From: VXMF01 sp965206775
GTDB lineage: Bacteria; Acidobacteriota; Terriglobia; Bryobacterales; UBA6623
NCBI GenBank assembly: GCA_965206775.1
Contig: CBDBKU010000002.1
Coordinates: 2,170,001 to 2,234,000, forward strand
Direction: 5' to 3'
DNA length: 64,000 bases
The position numbers and the translations under genes were made by a program. How positions within the stretch are numbered: position 1 is the first letter of the stretch; each line of letters begins with the position of its first letter. The notes under the pieces were generated by a model. That model saw only the letters and a program-made list of their open reading frames with translations, was not told where the DNA came from and searched no databases. This document shows positions 56,201-64,000 of the stretch, in pieces.

Positions 56201-57505
56201 GACAAAACGGAGCTGGATCTGGATCTGGAGGGCTCGTTCGGCGCAACGAGAAGCGGGAGCGTTACGGCCCCCAAGCTTCCGAGACTCACCGATGACGGTG
56301 GAGAGGTAGATGCGGACACGATCGCGCTCCTGCTGACAAGTGACAACGTCGCAATCTCGACCGACGATCCTGATGACGAGAACACGATCACGCTGAGCAA
56401 TTCGGCGCTCGGCATGACGCATGGAACCAATCTGCAGGATCTGATCGACTGGTACGACGACAATCCCGACGATGCCTGGGTCGACGACCTCGAAGACCTC
56501 CACCCCTCCAGGAGCGTTACCGAACGCGGGGACGTTTACTTGACAACAGCGCGGAACGAGATCAGAAGGCTGCGAGACCTGATCAACAGCTCGTCTGAGC
56601 AGGACCGGTTTGACACCCCAGGAGACAATCCGCTCATGACCGGTCCCAGCAACAATCGGGTAGAAGTTGACCGAAGCTATCTGACCAGCAATGCCCAAGC
56701 AGCCTTGGAACTCGTGTTCGGCGCCGGCGAAGCGCCTGCTCTAGACGGCGCCACCGCGGAGGATTTGCACGCCAACTTAGCGAGCATGTATTCAGGCCTT
56801 TCCAGCGAGAGGAACTTCGCGTCCGCATTGGATACAGGTGAAATCTTCGCAGGTGAGGGCCCCTACAATTCCGATGAAATCAGCGACATCTTTGATGCGC
56901 GCGATTTTGATTTTGCGCTTCGATTCGCCAGCACTGAATACACCCGTTTCGGGGTCTGGTCGCAATCGGCGCCGATCTCCGCGGTTGGGACGCTCTCCGG
57001 AAACGACATCGAGCACGGCGCTTTCGGATACAGTCCCCTGGAACCCGAAACGACCAACCTAACCTTTGTCGCGGACTACGAAGGAAAGACGCTCGCGGTC
57101 GATACCCGTAGCGGGGATCTCTACGGCGGCACGTTCGAGCTGACCGTCAATTGGGGTGAAAGTACGGACAACATCACTGCAAGGGTCATCAACCTCAAGG
57201 GCGTGCAGGGCACCAGCGACTACTTCGAGCACGATAGCAAGGATGTAGGAACGATTTTCTTCTCCGGGATGGACATCGAGGGGAGCGGTACCGCAGCATT
57301 CGCAGGGGCGGGCGCTACCGTTCGATTCCGCTACAGGGACAGTGGTGTCCAAGATGGGGACCTTACGGGAGCAGCGACCCTGAGCGGAGAGTTCGTGGGC
57401 GATGACCACTCGGAAGGCCCCCTCGGAGTACTCGGAGTCTGGTCAATCGCTGAAACCGACGGGCTGAACTTCAGGGGGTCGTTCGGAGCAGACCTGCAAC
57501 CGTAG
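53213..57505 (+). CDS. giant repeat lipoprotein 2
   Basis: The protein has 1430 aa and is intact. The signal ends at lipobox LLAGC with Cys26. A Pro-rich linker (30-49) is followed by nine repeats of about 60 residues (50-598), for example LGTSGQAVTLQVREDGQFEK to LQNGVWTAMFEA. Two tandem modules follow, each a helical stretch plus a barrel-like domain. The first has SATRFGAYAV, GEATFRGNTVAV and LEGSFGAT (about 600-1010). The second has STEYTRFGVW, VADYEGKTLAVDTRSGDLYG, LSGEFVGDDHSEGPLGVLGV and FRGSFGADL to the end. The pattern recalls TbpB-like lipoproteins. Location is probably the outer surface, with the repeats as a stalk. Ligand unknown; no transporter or secretion gene adjoins. Confidence 0.8.
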   Translation: MLCNHKSSLKCFFLLAALLAALLAGCGGDDPAPAPPPPPRPPPPAFVPQDVVIELGSSGETLTLQTTETGGFTRNGEAFASGNTVEAEGNTYRLVLDNSNWAAEYVAPRPWATALGTSGDALLITRREDGLYESGEHVFSSGGTITASNGNQYMLTFVPDDDQGTWTVDYLPPEPTAIALGMSGETVLVERLEGGGYAVGGQRIVDGSTVQSAAGNTYRLSMQDGEWSASFSPPPPISVLLGASGQMVTLQIREDGQFEKDGQLYPSGSTEMVGGSTYRLVLQNGVWTAMFEAPPPVMVPLGTSGQAVTLQVREDGQFEKDGQLYPSGSTEMVGGSTYRLVLQNGVWTAMFEAPPPVVVPLGTSGESIVLQVTENGQFTKDGRPYTSGTSERTADGNTYRLTLANGMWTATFEAPATVQVQLGRSGETITLVAREDGTYTLDGQTFAPNSVVEAGGNNYRVVLQDGEWTAVYQRQSIPVVSADGLIVLFREEDGSHTYNNERVRDGDTITQGGNEYELLELSDGTWLATPASTPARARVQLPEGAGTITLTRNDDGDYTYDGNVIDSGDEIVVSGVRYRVTQSSSGTWSAALASTSPTRPPGDITEGGIGGPTQIDEAEDFTKALFDGGTDEGTYGVGFLSRDSQATTRDRGILIVPARLDGPDVNNRHKFSVYQLMQQGLVSQQRTAAEVAKAEIDEILAKINLKKPLYEAGAAYPDDDIEGSGNLWEQAEDAVGKIFGWTREDNPDDVGGILGREPWSGRLDTDEVDDVIETFQEMVAILSDVNLFEREFEDEIDDAGGTDNYDADDFFGSVSSRIRFGSTSATRFGAYAVTDAGEAAASSEWDTGVFAYTPADQPRTADIPTRGEATFRGNTVAVSDGSSGTTAADDPKLYAGKIELVASFSKRQVSGTITELKDEDGRALEVESTDTFRNETVDEIVLPAAGASGTLGFYQVSGEDNATISFTRNLRSESGDSTFRVQLVDEATEALGIWTLDKTELDLDLEGSFGATRSGSVTAPKLPRLTDDGGEVDADTIALLLTSDNVAISTDDPDDENTITLSNSALGMTHGTNLQDLIDWYDDNPDDAWVDDLEDLHPSRSVTERGDVYLTTARNEIRRLRDLINSSSEQDRFDTPGDNPLMTGPSNNRVEVDRSYLTSNAQAALELVFGAGEAPALDGATAEDLHANLASMYSGLSSERNFASALDTGEIFAGEGPYNSDEISDIFDARDFDFALRFASTEYTRFGVWSQSAPISAVGTLSGNDIEHGAFGYSPLEPETTNLTFVADYEGKTLAVDTRSGDLYGGTFELTVNWGESTDNITARVINLKGVQGTSDYFEHDSKDVGTIFFSGMDIEGSGTAAFAGAGATVRFRYRDSGVQDGDLTGAATLSGEFVGDDHSEGPLGVLGVWSIAETDGLNFRGSFGADLQP
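53931..54290 (+). repeat. 180-bp tandem duplication inside lipoprotein 2
   Basis: Repeats 4 and 5 of the protein are encoded by two 180-bp units that are almost identical at the DNA level over at least 150 bases. The other units differ widely. This is a recent in-frame duplication of exactly one repeat. Confidence 0.9.
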
Positions 57506-57536
57506 TCGCGCGTTGCAGCCGCAACGACCGGCACTC

Positions 57537-57574
57537 GCGGGCGGGCTCGGGAAACGAGCTCGCCCGCTTTGTTT
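57537..57574 (+). terminator. intrinsic terminator of lipoprotein 2
   Basis: GCGGGCGGGCTC (57537-57548) pairs with GAGCTCGCCCGC (57556-57567) with one mismatch around a 7-base loop, followed by TTTGTTT. It lies 32 bases after the stop codon. Confidence 0.8.
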
Positions 57575-58472
57575 CGCCACGATGCACGCATGGCAGTGCA
57601 CTCCTTTGTTGCTCGGGCTCTCGTGTCGCGCTTCCGCACGGAAAGCCTGGATCGAGGCCAACTGCAATGGAATCGCAATCGGGCATCAACAGGGACTGAG
57701 TTCCACTACGGCTAGTCGCCGATTGCCGGTCGGCATCCAGACATTCCGCGAAATCCAAGGGACAAACCCCTACTACGTGGATCGGATCGGCATCGCTCGG
57801 CGGCCAGCGAGGAAGCCAAGCACCAACTCCCGTCACGGCCGCGGCGGTTCGGCAAGAGCCTCTTCGCGGGATACGCTGACGCAGCAGCTAGAGGGGAACT
57901 TGGAACTGTTCACGGGGCTGGAGGCACATCGGCTCTGGGACCGTCAGTAGCCGCCCGGCCGTACGGGTCGACTCCAGCGGTGTCAACGCGAACGTGGATG
58001 GGCTCCTGGACACAGACAGCGGCGGGTAAATGGATGCCGTTCATCGTTCGACAGGGCGGAGCGGCGTCATACGGCGGCCCGTGGGCGGATCCGAAATCTG
58101 ATCCACAGCCTGCGCCAGCAGACCGGTTGACGGGCCGAGTGAGCTGACGGACTGGCCGCATCAGGATCGCAGACGTTCCAAACGATCCGAACTGGAACCC
58201 ATGGCGCAGTCTCGTCTGATTCGCTGAAGCTCGTGTGCAGACGGGCCGCCAACCCGGAGCGGAACTGGGGAATTCGTTCCCATGCCCTCGTCGAGCCCCG
58301 CTCCCACTGCGGCAAGCTACATACCATTACGCCGCTTCGAATTCTTCGCGTGTGGTTCTAGCCGACGATCTCCCCTGGGCCGAAAGGGCAGTCGCCTGGC
58401 CACTGTCGCCGGAACCGCTTCGGGCCAACCCCCCTTCGGAGTTCTCGGCCGGGTCTCGGCACCCGGAGGACT
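57575..58472. other. gap with no recognisable gene
   Basis: About 0.9 kb of short overlapping frames on both strands; none is protein-like and no RNA gene is apparent. Confidence 0.4.
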
Positions 58473-60519
58473 AGCCTCGATTCCCAACGGTCATCAAAGA
58501 TGTGACCGGCCGGCCGTCAGAAGAAGCGCAGGTGGAGGGTGCGGTTGTCGAGCCAGGGAATAGGTTCCCGGATATCGGCATAGCCGGCGGCTAGCAGCAG
58601 CGGGTTGTTGGCCCGCCGCCCGAGGCTGACGGTAATCTCGCTGGCGCTGATCTCGATGCTGGCACTGGCATGCACCAGCTTGTGGAAGAGGGTGCTGGCC
58701 TTGGCGACCTCGAAGCCGTTGCCGAGGCGCTGGCCGAGCAGGCGGTACAGCGAGCTGGCCATCACGGTGAGCTGGACGTCGAGATCGACCTTCATCGGCA
58801 CGGCGGCCGACAACGCGTCCATGTGGAAGAAGTCGATGGCGTCGGCGATGGTGTTCTCGATCACCATGCGGCGCGCATAGCGGTCGATCAGGCGGGCCGC
58901 CGGCTCGTCCATCTGGTTGGTCAGCAGCAGGGTCGGCTTCTCGTGGCCGAGATCGGTGATGGCGATCTGGCGGATGGCGGCCGGGTAGCCCTTGAGGCGG
59001 ATGGTGCGCTCGAGGATGCGCGGCGTGCGGTAGATGCGGCCGACGTTGGCGAGGGTGACCTTGCGCCAGTCCGCGGCTGGCGCGGCGAGCAGTTCGGCGA
59101 CCATCTTGTGCGAGCGCCTGCGCAGGGTCAGGAAGGCGATGCCGAGCTGGTTGAGGCGGGCGAGGTTGGCATAGGTCGTCAGGCGGGAGTCGAAGACGAG
59201 TTCAGCGGGCAGCTGGCCGGTGCGTTCGCGCCAGGCTTCGGCGAAGCGCAGGATCTCGTCGTTCTGGCTGTGCTTGCGGAGCTGGGCGTTGGCCCAGGCG
59301 CGAACACGCGCGCGTCGGCGTCGCGGGCGAGGAAGGCGAGCACGCCCTTCTGGCGGCGGCTGCGCTTGGACACGTAATGGCGTTCCAGCAAGGCGTCGTC
59401 GCCGTGGTAGGGGATGGTGTGGAAGTCGAGGTCGAAGGAGCGTCCGGAGCCGAGGCCGGGGCCGAGGCCATGGGCGGCGTGGTGGAAGGCGTCCATCAGC
59501 GGGGGGCAGAGGCGGGGGTCGACGCGGCCGCTGTACTCGGTGAGGGTGGCGCGCTTGGGGACGGCGTTGAGGCCGGCGAAGAGGGCGAGGCCCTGGTCGA
59601 GGGTTTCAGGCATGACCCGGGCCGGCCGGCCGATACCCCAAAGCTTGAGCGCGAGCAGGGAGCGGAAAGCGCAGCCGGGAGGGATCATCGCGCTGCCCGG
59701 CAGGCCGTGACGCTCGAGCAAGCGGTCGAGGCCGAGACGGGCGAGATCGGGGGCGAACAGGAACAGGCCGCCGAAGTCGGTGCGGAAGCGGCGGGGGGAG
59801 AGGTCGAGAGCGCGGCGGTCGGCGACGGGGGCCGGCTGGGGCTGGGCGCCCTGGGCGCGCTGTGCGTGGGTGCGGCGCCAGAGCTTGGGCAGGCCGGCGC
59901 GCTTGAGGACCCGGGCGACGGTGGTGGCACTGACGGGCAGGGCCTGCTCGGCGGTGAGGTGGGCGGCGATTTCGGCAGCAGAGAGATGGCGCTGCTGGCG
60001 CAGGGCGAGGATGAGCTGGTCGCGGTCGGGGCCGGGCCGGGGCTGGCTGTGGCCGCGACGGTCGGGGAGGAAGAAGAGCCGGTCGGGCTGCTGGAGGAAG
60101 GCGGTACGGAGATTGCGCAGGGTGCCGGGGGCGTAGCCGAAGAGGCGGGCGGCCTCGTCGAGGGGGGCGTTGTCGACGAAGAGCGCCCGGAGGGCCTCGT
60201 AGCGGCGGTGGGTGCTGTTGTGGGGGACGAGGAAGCGTTGGGCGAGGTCGTGCATCTATTAGTGCCTGTTAGCCTTTGATACCCACTATACTTCAATTGC
60301 AATTTCGAGTCAACTGCCGAATGGGTTGCAGGAGCCTGGGCAGCGGAGCCGGCTGGATGGATGGACAGGTCGGGCAGGTAGGGAACGACTTGGGAGAACT
60401 GCGGGCGAGGGTTTCGGCGAGATTGGCCAGGAGAAGCCGCATAACTGTATATGGTTATTAATGAGTGACTTATATTGAATAGATGCACGGCTTGGGCCCG
60501 TGTGGACGGGAATCGCTGG
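58473..60519 (-). mobile_element. insertion sequence with 588-aa-type transposase, copy 2
   Basis: The left end (58475, GCCTCGATTCCCAACGG) matches the corresponding end of copy 1 (GCCTGAATTCCCACGG on its minus strand). An inverted CGATTCCC motif near 60505-60519 could be the other end. Borders are tentative and no target duplication was found. Confidence 0.45.
58517..60255 (-). pseudogene. DDE transposase (588-aa type), one-base frameshift
   Basis: The N-terminal frame (60255 down to about 59303) has the helix-turn-helix region (APLDEAARLFGYAPGTLRNL) and the DDE strand SFDLDFHTIPYHGDDALLER. One base is missing after DADARVF near 59302, compared with copy 1. The sense continues in another frame through ELVFDS-like sequence, then DRYARRMVIENTIADAIDFF to a stop at 58517. 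About 60% of residues appear shared with copy 1 by eye, so they are related elements, not recent duplicates. Confidence 0.85.
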
Positions 60520-60655
60520 CAAGGCCCGCGGGAACTCCCGGCCTGCCGTGGGCGAGGCGCTGACGCCACCGATCCAGAAGGCCGCCTGTTCCGGGCGGTG
60601 TGTCCTATAATTTCATGGACACACATTGGAAATCAAATGAAAACAATCACAAATA

Positions 60656-62506
60656 GTAACTGCCCAGGTACTCTTCAGATACAGGAGCCCCAATCGATTG
60701 GATGAATAGAGGGGCTCACTTGGAGTGCGGTCCGCTCAGCATGCGTGCATCCGAACCGGGTGGAGTGTGGCGGCTAGGCTCCCACCCTCGCCAGCAGAGC
60801 GGCCGGCCCTTGCAACAAGGCCTCGATGCGGTTCAGGCCCTGCTTGCGCGCCGTCGACAGCACACTACGCAGCGTGGCGAAGTCCTGCGCACCCTGCTCG
60901 GAGCGGAACCCGCCCGAGATCTTCATCCGCAGCTTCATCATCCGCAAATCCTGTTCGGCCTGGTTGTTCGTGAACGGCACCCTCTCGTCCCTGAGAAATC
61001 GCAACACCGACTCCCGCCTGTCCCTCAGCCGCAACGCCAGATTATGTCCCGGCCGACGCTTCTTGCGGCCCCGCCGTCCCGGCTTGGCCGGCCGCAACGG
61101 CTCCAACCCCTCGTGATACGCCAACGCCTCCCGCACCAACTTGTCGTAACGCCGCTCGATCCTCTCCAGTAGCGATCGCGGCAGCGCCACCCCCCGCTCC
61201 CGCACGATGTCCACCGCCTGCTTCGCCCGCCGCAGCAACTGCTGCATCCGCCGCGCCCAGTCTTCCCCGTCGATCTTCGCCAACGCCTCCAGTTCCCGTA
61301 AATGGTGAATGTTACACAGCGCGTGCAGCACTCCCGGCACCTTGAAATACGAGGCCCAGTGGTCATGCACCAGGATGCCTCGCAACCCCTCCAGCACGCC
61401 ACCCCGCTGGCGGCTCGTCCGGTAGTGGGTCAGCTGCGCCGTGCTCAGCACGTGCAACCACTGCCCCTGGCCCGCAATCCGGAATCCCGTCTCGTCCAGA
61501 TGCTTCACTCCGCTGGCGCTTACCAGCAGCTCCCGGACCCGCTCGGTCCAACTCCGCCAGACCTGCGCTGCCTTGCGGCTCATCCCCGCCAGCGTCGCCG
61601 CGCACAAGGCCACCCCGAACAGGTCCCGGAAGATCTCCGCCAGTCGATCCTCGGGCAGGAAATGGGCGTTCTGCAAGTACACCGCCGTGGCCGCGATCCG
61701 CGGCCCGTACTGCACCGGCGCGGTCACGCCCTCCGGGAACGCGGCCCGCGTCAGCTGTCCGCACTGCTGGCAACGACAGCCCCAGGCCTGGTGCTCGGTC
61801 ACCTCCGGCGGTGTCGGTGCGGGCAGATCATAGACCTGCCGACGCTGGGGCTCGCCCTCCACGTCGGCCGCCGACAGGGCCGCTCCGCACTCGCGGCAAC
61901 CGGACGGCAGGTGGACCTGGGTCCGGTCCGGTGTGTCGGTCTGGCTCAGCGTCGCGCCCTTGTGACCGGGCTGCCCACCCGAGCGCTTGCCGGACCGCCG
62001 ACGCTGGCTGCGCGTCCGTTTCGCTGCCGCTGGCTTGGCCGGCCCATCGCTCGACGGTGGTTTCCCGCTGTTGCTGCTGTCGAGGCCCAATCGCCGTTGC
62101 AATGCCTGCACTTGCTCTCGCAACGACTGCAACTGCCTCGTCAACTCCTCATGGAGGGCCTGCAACCGGGCGTTTTCGGCCTCCAACTGAGTGTTCTTGG
62201 CCTCCAACTGCGCATTCTTGGCCTCCAATTGCGCATTCTTGGCCTCCAATTGCGCCTGACGCGGCTCGCTGTTCGCTCGCTCCATCTTCATCCCGCTGAC
62301 GCCGGTACTGCTCGTCGCGAGCGCATCGGCTTGCTCACAACGGTCCGGATGCCCACAACATTACTATTGCTAACTGGTTTCCCAGCGGAAAGTCAAGTGC
62401 TGCGGAATTCTGGCCATCCCGGTGAGCGGTTCCCGTGGAACCATCCGGCCTCCCCCCTTTTCAGTACGCATCACCCGAGTACGAGTGGGGGTACCTGGGC
62501 AGTTAC
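60656..62506 (-). mobile_element. IS66-family element, copy B (complete)
   Basis: The element is 1851 bp with the same perfect 15-bp ends at 60656-60670 and 62492-62506. An exact 8-bp target duplication CACAAATA lies at 60648-60655 and 62507-62514. It is nearly identical to copy A outside a coiled-coil repeat expansion, so it moved recently. Confidence 0.95.
60774..62291 (-). CDS. tnpC: IS66-family transposase, copy B
   Basis: The protein has 505 aa and is intact, with the same domain order as copy A: coiled coil, SSNSGKPPSSDGPAKP, zinc motif (GCRECGAALS), then the DDE core (HLDETGFRI, ILVHDHWASYF, PFTNNQAEQDLRMM). The N-terminus differs: four 21-bp units (about 62179-62258) encode four near-identical heptads of the QLEAKNA type, where copy A has DWHERLAQLEAENAQLRAEN. 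The change alters coiled-coil length by whole heptads. Confidence 0.93.
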   Translation of the reverse strand: MKMERANSEPRQAQLEAKNAQLEAKNAQLEAKNTQLEAENARLQALHEELTRQLQSLREQVQALQRRLGLDSSNSGKPPSSDGPAKPAAAKRTRSQRRRSGKRSGGQPGHKGATLSQTDTPDRTQVHLPSGCRECGAALSAADVEGEPQRRQVYDLPAPTPPEVTEHQAWGCRCQQCGQLTRAAFPEGVTAPVQYGPRIAATAVYLQNAHFLPEDRLAEIFRDLFGVALCAATLAGMSRKAAQVWRSWTERVRELLVSASGVKHLDETGFRIAGQGQWLHVLSTAQLTHYRTSRQRGGVLEGLRGILVHDHWASYFKVPGVLHALCNIHHLRELEALAKIDGEDWARRMQQLLRRAKQAVDIVRERGVALPRSLLERIERRYDKLVREALAYHEGLEPLRPAKPGRRGRKKRRPGHNLALRLRDRRESVLRFLRDERVPFTNNQAEQDLRMMKLRMKISGGFRSEQGAQDFATLRSVLSTARKQGLNRIEALLQGPAALLARVGA

Positions 62507-62909
62507 CACAAATACGTGATTCCAATCACGGAAACACCCTGGAACGAATAGACTTTGAGCCCAGGAGGTCCCCGATCTCTCACATCAGGAACTTAGTTGG
62601 GTATCGAGGCTAGCAGACTTGGAAGTCGGTCCTCCGCGTCCGGACCGTTCTGCACGTAGCAGTACAGCTCCTCGCGGAACACCCGGTTCTGGTGGGATGG
62701 GTGGCTGGCGCTGTCGTGGGACCCCTGGGACTCGGTCACGCTCGTGCAAAGCGACACCCTGTTGGCGGGAATGTAAGACTGCACACTCGTGGGCATCGGA
62801 AATGGCGCACCTGAGGGCCGGCGCGGACCGCGAGTTCTGAGCCGGATTGGGAGCGGGGAAGTGGGAGGATCAGGGCATCCTAGCGACATCACTCAACAAG
62901 GGGGGCGCA
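62507..62909. other. gap before IstA with IS21 end sequence
   Basis: No gene is recognised. TGGGCATCGGAAATGGCGCA at 62790 onward looks like an IS21-type terminal repeat, so the IS21 element probably begins near 62780. Confidence 0.45.
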
Positions 62910-63601
62910 ATGTTCGACAGCGACAAGAGGGTGCTGGTGCGGCACTATCTGGAGCAGGGGGTGGCCCAGGCGGAAATCGCACGCGGGCTGAGTGTCGGGA
63001 GGCGCATCGTGTACAACTGGATCGCAGCAGACGGGAAGTTGGGAAAGGGGGCCTGCGAGGGCGAGTACGGGCCGAGACCGTCGCGAGCTTCGAACCTCGA
63101 CTGCTTCAAGGGGATCATTGCAGCCCGCTTGGTGGCCTATCCGCAACTGAGCGCGGTACGGCTGTTTGATGAGGTCAAGGCGGCTGGCTACACGGGGGGA
63201 TACGACCAAGTCAAGCGGCCTGTGAGGGAGGTGCGGCCGCGGGAAGCGGAGGAGCCGGTGGTGAGGTTGAAAACAGCGCCAGCGCATCAGGCCCAAGTGG
63301 ACTTTGCCGTATTCCGGTTGCCGTGGGGCAAGCGCCAGGCGCTGATGGCGGTGCTGGGCTACTCGCGCCGGATGTGGCTGAGGTTCTACCGGCGCCAGAC
63401 GAGGATGGTGGTGATCCGCGGGCCCGAGGAGTCGTTCTCGTATTTGGGCGGCGTGCCCGTGGAACTGTTCTTCGAGCAGATGAAGGCGGTGGTGATCTCG
63501 GACCGGCGCGCTTGGGACGGGGGCCTGATTGAGAACCCGGAGTTCCGAGCGTTCAGCGACTACTGGGGCTTCATGTCAATGGGCATCGAAAATGGCACAC
63601 C
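62790..63601. repeat. 22-bp direct repeats of IS21-end type
   Basis: Segments at 62790-62811 and 63580-63601 match at all but two of 22 positions (core TGGGCATCG, then AAATGG). They lie in the same orientation, one before istA and one at its truncation point. Inverted orientation would be expected for the two ends of one element, so the second probably belongs to another IS21 insertion. Confidence 0.6.
62910..63576 (+). pseudogene. IstA transposase of IS21, truncated
   Basis: From ATG 62910 the frame reads FDSDKRVLVRHYLEQGVAQA, EIARGLSVGRRIVYNWIAAD, AHQAQVDFAVFRLPWGKRQA and LGYSRRMWLRFYRRQT. It then gives FFEQMKAVVISDRRAWDG to FRAFSDYWGF, the IS21 IstA DDE core up to the second catalytic region. 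At about 63577 it meets another IS21-type end sequence, and a stop follows at 63614. The C-terminal third and istB are missing. Confidence 0.8.
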
Positions 63602-63614
63602 CATCCGTGCGTGA

Positions 63615-64000
63615 CGCACTTGACGAGGCCCCCAATCTCCGCGATCACCATCTCCCGGTTGATCGCTCCGTTGCCTTGGCGACTTAGCGCGTCCTCCCAC
63701 TGTCGAAATCAAGTCCAAGCGTCCTCTTCGTAAGCCTTAAGGGCGTGGTTTGGTCCGTCCGGCTGTCCGGCGAGTGCTTCAACTGACGCTACCCGGCGCA
63801 TGCCCGCATGAATTCGCGACCGAGAGAAGCCGATCGCGAAATCGCAGGCTTCCTGGCAGCTCGTTGCCAGGCCGGATCCCCGAGAATTGCGGCCTCTGGT
63901 GATTAGCTCGCCCGCTATTCTGTGGTGTGGACCCAAGGGCACTCCATCTCGCTTGGGAGGTACAGAAGGGGTCAAAACACACGGACGAAACCGCCTTCGA
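63615..64000. other. window end with no recognisable gene
   Basis: A minus-strand 88-aa frame (63709-63975) shows no known motif. Nothing else is supported. Confidence 0.35.

Noticed and set aside
1..64000. tRNA, rRNA or other structural RNA genes
   Set aside because: No cloverleaf, rRNA-like conserved block or recognisable riboswitch core was found on reading both strands.

Overview
The window is a GC-rich bacterial segment dominated by accessory DNA. Two gene types point to Acidobacteriota or a similar lineage rich in these families: secreted VWFA-related proteins of the acidobacterial kind, and NHL-repeat proteins with IAGTG and GDGGPA motifs. This is inferred from family resemblance; no rRNA, tRNA or universal housekeeping gene was found. 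Transposases of at least eight families, toxin-antitoxin pairs and broken genes fill most of the space. Many genes are broken by one- or two-base indels or nonsense changes. That fits decay by relaxed selection, but assembly indels cannot be excluded without reads.

Layout. (1) 1-12.1 kb: three copies of a two-gene cassette, an unrecognised protein (ORF A) plus a secreted VWFA protein whose start overlaps it. Between copies lie a TumE/TumA pair, a HigB/HigA pair, transposase remnants and a broken NHL gene. (2) 12.4-24 kb: a membrane protein, a broken tyrosine recombinase, an XRE-ImmA gene with a broken PIN gene, a lower-GC three-gene operon ending in a metallo-beta-lactamase-fold protein, a two-TM SLATT-like protein, an IS66 copy, and broken nuclease-like and SprT-like genes. 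This stretch looks like a decaying defence or stress island. (3) 24-36 kb: an IS1380 copy with a nonsense codon, an IS66-type element carrying a DNA adenine methylase, a 1-kb repeat of the HigB region, a 588-aa DDE transposase, a broken trypsin-like protease, a broken IstB and a broken Phd/VapC pair. (4) 36.8-42.2 kb: an ISNCY-type insertion sequence split cleanly by a 3.25-kb large-serine-recombinase element whose attachment sites can be reconstructed, followed by a small non-autonomous element with the same ends. (5) 43.5-57.5 kb: two giant lipoproteins built from tandem repeats of about 60 residues and C-terminal barrel-like modules, separated by IS256, ISAs1-type and IS66 sequences. (6) 58.5-64 kb: a second 588-aa-type transposase (frameshifted), a third intact IS66 and a truncated IS21.

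Three points deserve attention. First, a repeat domain I cannot name is shared by the two lipoproteins and the trypsin-like protease. Second, in the predicted circular form of the serine-recombinase element, the joined ends supply a ribosome-binding site and ATG for the first gene of its operon; the integrated form lacks them. Third, the three-gene operon at 16.7-19.1 kb is a candidate uncharacterised defence module.
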